A DNA stretch of 14,275 bases, from positions 1 through 14,275 of the forward strand of contig CAJTPH010000056.1 of the NCBI GenBank assembly GCA_910578215.1, given 5' to 3'. Within the stretch, counting starts at the first letter, position 1, and each line of letters opens with the position of its first letter. A program made the translations under genes and the position numbers. The notes below the pieces were generated by a model. The model was not told the DNA's origin. It did not search any database and saw only the letters and a list, made by a program, of their open reading frames with translations. Source of the stretch: an uncultured Acetatifactor sp. (GTDB taxonomy: Bacteria; Bacillota; Clostridia; Lachnospirales; Lachnospiraceae). Of this stretch, positions 1-5,686 are shown one piece after another.

Positions 1-61
1 CAATGCGGCAGGCTGTTTTCCTTCGGCACAATTTTTTGGCACATTTTCTTCTGGCGCAGAA

Positions 62-274
62 TCAGTTGAACAAATTCTTTAATTCATTGCCCAATTCTTC
101 AAATGCTTCATGGCAATCCTTGCAATAAAGCACGTCTTGGCCCAAAATGGTTTCCTTGTAACTCTTGCCGGACTTCTTCTCTCCGCATATGTCGCATGTA
201 AAGGACTTGCCGCACGCAGCCAGAGAAAGAACTGTCGCCACTGTAAGCAGTGACGCAATCACCCTTTTCTTCAT
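62..274 (-). CDS. small zinc-ribbon lipoprotein, function unknown
   Basis: A 70-residue exported lipoprotein of unknown role. A positively charged start and hydrophobic stretch (residues 2-20) lead into the lipobox L18-A19-A20-C21, so the mature protein should be lipid-anchored at C21 on the outer face of the membrane. The mature part has two CxxC pairs, C27/C30 and C51/C54, spaced like a one-site zinc ribbon, followed by a short acidic helix. The start is supported by a GGGAGGT ribosome site 9 nt upstream. It has its own likely promoter, so it need not belong to the arabinofuranosidase transcript. I do not recognise a named family; metal or redox binding by the cysteines is inference. Confidence 0.75.
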   Translation of the reverse strand: MKKRVIASLLTVATVLSLAACGKSFTCDICGEKKSGKSYKETILGQDVLYCKDCHEAFEELGNELKNLFN

Positions 275-307
275 CTTTATGTACCTCCCTCATTTGGTTA
301 TAAAATC

Positions 308-335
308 ATTATAGCTTTTCTGCCGATTTTTTCAA
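308..335 (-). promoter_or_regulatory. probable sigma-A promoter of the lipoprotein gene
   Basis: On the minus strand TTGAAA (330-335) is followed after 16 bp by a perfect TATAAT (308-313), about 35 bp before the lipoprotein ATG. A second TATAAT lies at 338-343 but lacks a good -35 box. Confidence 0.6.
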
Positions 336-346
336 GTATTATATTC

Positions 347-366
347 AAAAAAAAGACAAATCTGTC
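347..366 (-). terminator. weak candidate terminator after the arabinofuranosidase gene
   Basis: On the minus strand a short GACA/TGTC stem (355-366, 4-nt loop) is followed by eight T residues (347-354). The stem is only 4 bp, so this may be just a T-rich promoter-proximal stretch. It is the only terminator-like element seen between the GH51 stop and the lipoprotein gene. Confidence 0.3.
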
Positions 367-429
367 CGACACGCAAAATTCCATGCAAATATTCTGCCCA
401 TTCGCACCGACGCTGAACATATCGTTATT

Positions 430-2817
430 TTAATCCCCGCAGCCCCTGCGGCAGATCTTCATGACCGTGACAGAGCAGCCCGGAATCACAAGGTCAAGCG
501 ATACCGCGCCGGGCAGGGAAGCCTCAGCCGAAAGCCTCTCCGTCCTCCTCGTATATGCAGGCGCCACCTTCTCCGGCTCCTCAAAGCTGTTCTCGGCATC
601 CGGCTCAAAGCCGCTCATCTGCCACTGCTCCACGACATATTCGCCCTCCATGCAGCCTTCCAGCAAAAGCTCCGCGGGCTGCCGCACGTCCAAAATGTTG
701 ACCAGCTTCAGAATGATTTCCCTGCCGCCCCCACGCTCCTGCGCTACGGCATACAGCGCTTTTGCAAAAGGAAGGCGGCTGTCCGTATCCTGATACAGCC
801 TGCCGTCCACACGGCATTTGATATTTCTCCCTGTAACCTCAAGACACAAGCGGTATTTTCTCCCCTTTTCCAGAGTGAAGGCATACTGGCAAAGCTCCGC
901 ACCCCTCCCGTTTATCCTCTGGGTCAGAGAATTGTCCTGATTCTGCCAGCCGCCCAGCGTCCATACAAATTCATCCCTCTCGCCGCTGCTGCCGAATATG
1001 ACCTGAAGCCCCCTGTATCCCGCAAGCTCCTGCGCGTCCAGCTCCAGCATATAATGCCCGCTCTTTGTATAAAGCAGAGGTATCCTCCGGTTCTCTTTCG
1101 TGGAGACACAGTCGGCAAGGGTCCTTTTCTCCCCGCTTTCCATATCCGTGAACACAATATTGGAATAAGAAATATCGGACTCATATCCACTCAAAAGGAT
1201 CTCGCCTGACACAGCCAAGGCCTCCCGCCCTGACGACAACAGCACCGGTTCAGGCGCATCCTCTATCCGGCAGTCCAGAAGATGCTCTCCCAAATGCTCC
1301 ATAAACAGCTTCTGCACATAATAATTGGCAGAGCCAAATACCCTGTGATTGTCAAACCAAATCAGGTTTGGCCGCCAGTTCACATAATCCGCATTGGCAA
1401 AAAGCGGCGCATAGCAGGCAAGGCCAACCGCTTTCGCATTGCGCTCCAGCCCTACCATATAGGAGGCTTCTATAAGCGCATTGTACCATGTATTTCCCCA
1501 AGATGCATACTCTCCCAGAAAAACCCTGGGGCCCTGCCGGGGATAGCTGTCATATCGGTCGTGATTTGCTACAAACCATTCCGGCGCCATGTAATAATGC
1601 TCGTCCACCAGCTCGGACCTTACCTTGCGGGCGTTCTCCCACCCCCGTTCAAACTCTCCGCCGGCGGCAAAGGGTCCCGCCGTGTTCACAAGCCTTATCC
1701 CGGGATACTTTTCCCGCACGGCAGCCTGAATGATATCGGAACGCTCAAAAAAGGCCGCGCCCACCTCCTCGTTGCCAATACCCAAATATTTCAGTCCAAA
1801 GGGCTCGGGATGCCCGAGCTGCGCGCGCTTTCCTCCCCAGGGAGTGTCTGTTGTGCCATTTGCAAACTCAATTAAATCCAGCGCGTCATCAATAAAGGGC
1901 TGCAGCTTATCCAGCGGCGCATGGCGCTTATGATGAGGGTCGTAGCCTGCAGGAATCACAGGCAGCGGCTCCGCTCCAAGGTCCTCGCAGAGCTGAAAAT
2001 ATTCAAAATACCCCAGCCCCAGCGTCTGGTTATAATTCCAGTTGTTTCTCCTGGCCGGGCGGTCCTCGGGCCTGCCCACGGAATTCTTCCAACGATATTG
2101 GGCATCCCTGGCATCCCCGTCCAGAGCGCCGTCATGCACCAGACAGCCTCCGGGGAAGCGCACAAATCCGGGATTGAGCCGCTCCAGCATTTCCGCCAGA
2201 TCTCTGCGCAGCCCGCCCCGCCTTCCCTTGTATGTATCCGCGGGAAACAGGGATACAAAGTCAAGATATACCTTCCCCCTGCCCTCCACGGTGATTGCCA
2301 GCCTGCCGCAGAAATCGGTCTCCGGCGCCAGAAAGGTCAGCTCATGCTTCTCCCATTCCGCGGCGAAATACAGCCTCTGCTCCGTGTACACCCGTCCGTC
2401 AGCCCCGCGCAGGGAAACCCTTACCGCCCTGTCCGGGTCCTGCTCCCTCTTTCCGTAGCAGGAAAAATAATATGTCTCGCCGGCTCTCAGAGGAATCCCC
2501 GAGTTAAAGCCGACGTTCTGGATGCCCACATTATTTCCTTCCTCCTGCACATCCAACGCGAGATAATGAGGGTTCCTTTCGCTGACAGCTCCGCCCGTCA
2601 GCACTCTGGCGGATACCTGGCCGTCCTCCGCAACGATCTCCCAGGCTGTCAGCCCATGGTACGCCCTATTGTCCACAGGGTCGAATTCAAAGGAACGGTT
2701 CTGCACCAGCTCCCCATACAGCCCTCCGTCCGCCGCATGATTTAAGTCCTCAAAAAAAATTCCGTATAAGCCTTCCAGCGATTCCCTTTTGACACCTGTA
2801 TTAACTACTATACGCAT
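430..2817 (-). CDS. alpha-L-arabinofuranosidase, family GH51, intracellular
   Basis: Retaining glycosidase that removes terminal alpha-L-arabinofuranosyl groups from arabinan or arabinoxylan oligosaccharides. An N-terminal beta segment (about 1-55) completes the GH51 fold; residues about 56-195 look like a CBM4-type carbohydrate-binding module; the catalytic barrel runs about 200-510. The acid/base is expected to be E350 in the GIGNEE motif and the nucleophile E436 in LGEYASWG; FPGG at 221-224 is also typical. The C-terminal beta domain is interrupted at about 570-690 by a concanavalin/LamG-like stretch, which explains 795 residues against about 500 for the short GH51 enzymes. There is no signal peptide, so it should be cytoplasmic and depend on sugar import. 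The ATG has a modest GGAG site 8 nt upstream. The gene begins 60 bp after the PocR-GGDEF gene, with no terminator seen between them. The substrate is inferred from the family. Confidence 0.9.
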   Translation of the reverse strand: MRIVVNTGVKRESLEGLYGIFFEDLNHAADGGLYGELVQNRSFEFDPVDNRAYHGLTAWEIVAEDGQVSARVLTGGAVSERNPHYLALDVQEEGNNVGIQNVGFNSGIPLRAGETYYFSCYGKREQDPDRAVRVSLRGADGRVYTEQRLYFAAEWEKHELTFLAPETDFCGRLAITVEGRGKVYLDFVSLFPADTYKGRRGGLRRDLAEMLERLNPGFVRFPGGCLVHDGALDGDARDAQYRWKNSVGRPEDRPARRNNWNYNQTLGLGYFEYFQLCEDLGAEPLPVIPAGYDPHHKRHAPLDKLQPFIDDALDLIEFANGTTDTPWGGKRAQLGHPEPFGLKYLGIGNEEVGAAFFERSDIIQAAVREKYPGIRLVNTAGPFAAGGEFERGWENARKVRSELVDEHYYMAPEWFVANHDRYDSYPRQGPRVFLGEYASWGNTWYNALIEASYMVGLERNAKAVGLACYAPLFANADYVNWRPNLIWFDNHRVFGSANYYVQKLFMEHLGEHLLDCRIEDAPEPVLLSSGREALAVSGEILLSGYESDISYSNIVFTDMESGEKRTLADCVSTKENRRIPLLYTKSGHYMLELDAQELAGYRGLQVIFGSSGERDEFVWTLGGWQNQDNSLTQRINGRGAELCQYAFTLEKGRKYRLCLEVTGRNIKCRVDGRLYQDTDSRLPFAKALYAVAQERGGGREIILKLVNILDVRQPAELLLEGCMEGEYVVEQWQMSGFEPDAENSFEEPEKVAPAYTRRTERLSAEASLPGAVSLDLVIPGCSVTVMKICRRGCGD

Positions 2818-2877
2818 TTTAACGCTCCATATCCACGCCGCGGCAGGCCCGCCCCCGGCTGAACCGCCGCACTGAAT

Positions 2878-4488
2878 TCAATAATCTTCGCCCAAATAGC
2901 TGATGAACCATTCCACAACGTCCGGGTCATACATTTTACCCGCCTGTCCCCTGAGCCTTGCTATCGCCTGCTCCCTGGTAAGGTTGGTTCCCTTCTGCAT
3001 ATGGGTGGTCCAATATACATAATTGTCCACAACCCTGACTATTCTGCTTTCCAGAGGTATCTTCTGCCCCTTGAGCATTCTCGGATAGCCGCCTCCGTCC
3101 CAGTTCTCATGGGAACACAGGATAAAATCCGCAACGTGACGCGTCTGCTCCAACTGCAGGGCAATCTGATAGCCCTTCTCCACGTGCCCGCGCCTGTTGG
3201 ACATCTCCTCCGCCGTCGCAGAGAAGCCTTTGATCATCATGAACTCAGGCAGCTGAATCAGTCCGATATCCTGATACAGCGCCGTCAGCCTTACCTTCCG
3301 CGCGCCCTCCTCGTCAAAGCCCAGATGGGTGGCAAAGTCATACGCCATGGCCGCCGTTTTCGGAACGATCTCCCACTGCAGATACTGCTTGTCGTAAAGC
3401 TTGTTCAATATATAATCCAGCACGTCCTGTTCCTGCTTCATCAACGCCTTGTTTTCATACATCTGCTTGTCGGCCCTGTTAAAGCATTCCTGAAGGCTCT
3501 CGCTCTCCGAATCCCACTCGGCGGCGCCCAGAGCAATGGACAGAGGCAGATTCAGCCTTTTTTCGCTTTTGCAGTTTCTTGTCACCCTGTCACAGTAATC
3601 CTCCGCCGTAATCAGCTCCGTGTCCGGCATAAGCACCCTGAATTCATCTCCGCCGCATCTTGCCGTCATCCAGCTGCTCTTTACCAATTCCGTCAGCTTT
3701 CCCGCGATCGCCTGAAGCAGAATATCTCCCGCCTCATGTCCGAAGACGTCATTCATAAGCTTCAGATGGTTGGCGTCACCGGATATTATGCAGATTCTCC
3801 TGTGCCCCTGGACACCGTACTCCTGCATCAGCGCCTCAAATTTCGTGCGGTTGTACAGCCCTGTCAGGTTATCTCTCTCCGCCAGAATCTGCAGCTGCTC
3901 CCTGTCCCTCTGCAATGTGGATTCCGCATTCTCCAGGACGCTTATTTTCTTTCTCTGCTGTAAATTATGGTATCCCAGCTGGGAAAGCTGCCCTGCCACC
4001 AGCGTCAGGGTCTCCAGGATGCTGTCAAATTTTTCTCTGGTTATGACGGGAATTTTGTTTAAACCCTCCATATATGCGTCCTCGTCCAGCTGCAGGGCCC
4101 GGGCGATCTGCCTGTATTCCTCCTCGGACAGCTCGTTTTCCTTCAGCCGGACCTGACCGACCAGGATGCTTGCAATATGTACGCCGTCCACCATCAGGTT
4201 AATGCCCGCATCCATCAGCCCCGCCGATTTGCACCGGCATATCATGGGAGATTTTTCCTTATAGGCGGACAGGGTCACATCGGACTCCTCGCACTGCCTC
4301 TTTCCCAGGGCGGAATGCTGTATCACGTTCTGGCAGAAGGTACAATACACGCTGTCCTCGATCAGCCTCTTTCCCTCGGGACTGCGAACACACAGTCCAA
4401 CCTCCAGAGATTTTGACAGCGAATTCATCAGTCTCTGGAGAGTCTCCATATCAAATATTTCATTGAATGCCACACTTTCCATAAGCAA
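2878..4488 (-). CDS. PocR-domain sensor with GGDEF and degenerate HD-GYP domains
   Basis: Predicted cytoplasmic c-di-GMP enzyme with no membrane segment. Residues about 8-165 form a PocR sensory domain with its cysteine cluster (C49, C52, C66, C84, C86); this domain family is thought to bind small hydrocarbon or sugar-type ligands or metal. A helical linker (about 150-205) leads to a GGDEF domain (206-345) starting at the DNLTGLYNR motif. Key cyclase residues are present: metal ligand D238, K243, N246 and GGDEF at 279-283, but there is no RxxD inhibitory site. The C-terminal HD-GYP domain (about 355-530) keeps H435, HE..DG.GYP (460-469) and D488, but the HD pair is Q406-D407 and the HHE motif reads SHE. 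Diguanylate cyclase activity is therefore likelier than phosphodiesterase activity. The longest reading starts at TTG 4488, 5 nt after AGAGG; an in-frame ATG at 4482 is the alternative. Confidence 0.85.
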   Translation of the reverse strand: MLMESVAFNEIFDMETLQRLMNSLSKSLEVGLCVRSPEGKRLIEDSVYCTFCQNVIQHSALGKRQCEESDVTLSAYKEKSPMICRCKSAGLMDAGINLMVDGVHIASILVGQVRLKENELSEEEYRQIARALQLDEDAYMEGLNKIPVITREKFDSILETLTLVAGQLSQLGYHNLQQRKKISVLENAESTLQRDREQLQILAERDNLTGLYNRTKFEALMQEYGVQGHRRICIISGDANHLKLMNDVFGHEAGDILLQAIAGKLTELVKSSWMTARCGGDEFRVLMPDTELITAEDYCDRVTRNCKSEKRLNLPLSIALGAAEWDSESESLQECFNRADKQMYENKALMKQEQDVLDYILNKLYDKQYLQWEIVPKTAAMAYDFATHLGFDEEGARKVRLTALYQDIGLIQLPEFMMIKGFSATAEEMSNRRGHVEKGYQIALQLEQTRHVADFILCSHENWDGGGYPRMLKGQKIPLESRIVRVVDNYVYWTTHMQKGTNLTREQAIARLRGQAGKMYDPDVVEWFISYLGEDY

Positions 4489-4506
4489 CCATTCCTCTGT
4501 TATTCA

Positions 4507-4524
4507 GCCGCTGCCTGCTGCGGC
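4507..4524 (-). other. GC-rich hairpin in the PocR gene leader
   Basis: GCCGC (4507-4511) and GCGGC (4520-4524) form a 5-bp stem with an 8-nt loop just upstream of the ribosome site of the PocR-GGDEF gene. It could influence translation start; there is no further evidence. Confidence 0.3.
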
Positions 4525-4561
4525 ACAGCCTGTGATCTGTGTCTATTACCAAGTTCGTAGT

Positions 4562-4575
4562 CAAACAGCTGTTTG
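4562..4575. promoter_or_regulatory. perfect 14-bp palindrome, operator-like
   Basis: CAAACAGCTGTTTG is a perfect 14-bp palindrome about 75-90 bp upstream of the PocR-GGDEF start codon and about 35 bp downstream of its predicted -10 box. Its symmetry and position fit a repressor dimer site in the transcribed leader. The cognate regulator is unknown. Confidence 0.4.
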
Positions 4576-4610
4576 CCCACAAATACTTCCGAATAAAATC
4601 CCTTATTATA

Positions 4611-4639
4611 AATATACCACAATGTATGCCGCTTATCAA
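4611..4639 (-). promoter_or_regulatory. probable promoter of the PocR-GGDEF gene
   Basis: On the minus strand TTGATA (4634-4639) and TATATT (4611-4616) are separated by exactly 17 bp, each matching the sigma-A consensus at 5 of 6 bases. This predicts a leader of about 120 nt. Confidence 0.55.
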
Positions 4640-4650
4640 TCATTTTTCAT

Positions 4651-4708
4651 TTATCTTCCCTATCTTATCTTCTCTATCCTAATCTTTTCTATCCTTAATC
4701 TTCTCTAT
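4651..4708 (-). repeat. four 14-15 bp tandem direct repeats upstream of a promoter
   Basis: Read on the minus strand, four near-identical purine-only or purine-rich units follow one another, of the form GATAGAGAAGATAAG with small changes: 4694-4708, 4679-4693, 4665-4678 and 4651-4664 (15, 15, 14 and 14 bp). The array ends 11 bp upstream of the -35 box of the PocR-GGDEF gene. The mixed unit length makes coding unlikely. It may be a regulator-binding array or a replication-slippage repeat. Confidence 0.75.
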
Positions 4709-4747
4709 AAATCGCTTATGCCCTGCACCCTTATCGGTTTTGTATAT

Positions 4748-4764
4748 AAGCGGCTCCGCCGCTT
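4748..4764. other. 7-bp GC-rich hairpin
   Basis: AAGCGGC (4748-4754) and GCCGCTT (4758-4764) form a perfect 7-bp stem with a 3-nt loop. The plus strand continues TGTTTCTT, which is only loosely terminator-like. It lies between the superoxide dismutase terminator and the tandem repeats, so it may be a second, back-up transcription stop. Confidence 0.4.
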
Positions 4765-4796
4765 TGTTTCTTCACCCGAAAAAAGCTCCGTCCATA

Positions 4797-4850
4797 AAAC
4801 AACCGGCACATACGCCCTGTGTGCGAGCACCCACGCGCCATGTGCCGGTT
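4797..4850 (-). terminator. likely terminator of the superoxide dismutase gene
   Basis: A perfect 11-bp inverted repeat, AACCGGCACAT (4801-4811) and ATGTGCCGGTT (4840-4850), begins about 22 bp past the superoxide dismutase stop. On the minus strand it is followed by GTTTT. The 28-nt loop is longer than usual but contains a smaller GTG/CAC hairpin. Confidence 0.55.
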
Positions 4851-4872
4851 ACCTCATGATCGAACCGTCATT

Positions 4873-5532
4873 TCACATATTGTTCAGCTTACAGAAGCCT
4901 TCCTCATATCTTCTTGCTGCCTTCCGCCAGTTGATCAGGTTAAACCACCCTTCCACATAGTCGGCTCTGCGGTTCTGATACTGCAGATAATAGGCATGCT
5001 CCCACACATCCACCAGAAAAATGGGTACATAGTCGTCCAAATCCGGCACATCCTGGTTTGCCGTCTGAACGATGGACAGCTTTCCGTCCTTATCCGTCAC
5101 CAGCCACGCCCAGCCGGAGCCAAACTTCCCTACCGCCGCCTGCTTCATCTGCTCCTTCCACTGCCTGTAGGAGCCGAAATCCCTGTTGATGGCCTCGGCA
5201 AGCGATCCCGCAGGCTCCTGTCCCACAGGGCTTTTCATTCCGTCAAAGTAAAGCTCATGATTATAGACTCCGCCGCCGTTGTTGCGGACGGGCGCCTGTA
5301 TCGCCGCAGGCAGTGTCTCGATACTCGTCAAAAGCTGCTTCAGGCTCTTTTTCTGCAGCTCAGGGTAGTCCGACAGGACGCTGTTCAGATTGTCCACATA
5401 GGTCTTGTAATGCTTATCGTGGTGAAAGGTCAAAGTCTCCTCATCCAACACAGGCGACAGGGCGTCATATTCATAGGGCAGGGGACGTACCACAAAGGGA
5501 TAGGTTTCTTCTTGCATTCTCTCTTCTTGCAT
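4873..5532 (-). CDS. Fe/Mn-type superoxide dismutase
   Basis: Converts superoxide to hydrogen peroxide and oxygen in the cytoplasm; 219 residues, normal for the family. By alignment to E. coli SodA the metal ligands are H37, H92, D175 and H179 (motif DVWEHAYYL), with the gateway tyrosine Y45. The outer-sphere glutamine is Q160 (TANQD) and the facing position in the N-terminal half is glycine, the pattern of Mn enzymes. One active-site aromatic seen as Trp in E. coli (after LF) is Phe96 here. I place the start at 5532, with AAAGGTGA 6 nt upstream; the longer open frame back to 5640 runs through an inverted repeat and has no ribosome site. A second in-frame ATG lies five codons on, in a duplicated 15-bp unit. 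Metal preference is inferred. Confidence 0.93.
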   Translation of the reverse strand: MQEERMQEETYPFVVRPLPYEYDALSPVLDEETLTFHHDKHYKTYVDNLNSVLSDYPELQKKSLKQLLTSIETLPAAIQAPVRNNGGGVYNHELYFDGMKSPVGQEPAGSLAEAINRDFGSYRQWKEQMKQAAVGKFGSGWAWLVTDKDGKLSIVQTANQDVPDLDDYVPIFLVDVWEHAYYLQYQNRRADYVEGWFNLINWRKAARRYEEGFCKLNNM

Positions 5533-5545
5533 TTCTTCACCTTTC

Positions 5546-5563
5546 TGTGCGCTTCGGCACACA
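5546..5563. other. small UUCG-type hairpin before the superoxide dismutase ribosome site
   Basis: A 7-bp stem with one mismatch closes a TTCG (plus) / CGAA (minus) tetraloop just upstream of the AAAGGTGA ribosome site of the superoxide dismutase gene. It may stabilise the mRNA 5' end. Confidence 0.3.
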
Positions 5564-5587
5564 TGATAATCAATCGCTTGAAAGTTT

Positions 5588-5635
5588 AATAAAACTTGCC
5601 TCTTTGCTTCTGCCAGATTCAGGCAAAGTTTTATT
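5588..5635 (-). terminator. strong inverted repeat between the membrane-synthase gene and superoxide dismutase
   Basis: AATAAAACTTGCCT (5588-5601) pairs with AGGCAAAGTTTTATT (5621-5635) over 14 bp with a single bulged base. On the minus strand the right arm ends GTTTTATT, so it can serve as an intrinsic terminator about 50 bp past the upstream gene. Being close to the superoxide dismutase start (56 bp away), it could also act as an attenuator or operator. Confidence 0.55.
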
Positions 5636-5686
5636 GCCAAGTTATGCTAAGTATATGCAGATTCCCCGCAATTATACCTGTGAGGA

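Noticed and set aside
461..2745. Long plus-strand open frames across the arabinofuranosidase gene
   Set aside because: They are antisense shadows of a GC-rich coding region; no ribosome sites, no recognisable protein features, and the minus-strand product is unmistakable.
3001..3963. 320-codon plus-strand frame opposite the PocR-GGDEF gene
   Set aside because: Antisense shadow; the minus strand carries clear PocR, GGDEF and HD-GYP motifs.
4651..4708. CRISPR-like array
   Set aside because: Units are 14-15 bp, directly abutting with no spacers, and no cas genes are present.
4463..5589. Plus-strand frames spanning the gap and the superoxide dismutase gene
   Set aside because: They cross the terminator hairpin and repeats and show no protein-like features; antisense shadows.
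5533..5640. N-terminal extension of the superoxide dismutase frame
   Set aside because: It crosses a strong inverted repeat, lacks a ribosome site, and the family begins near residue 10 of the shorter form.
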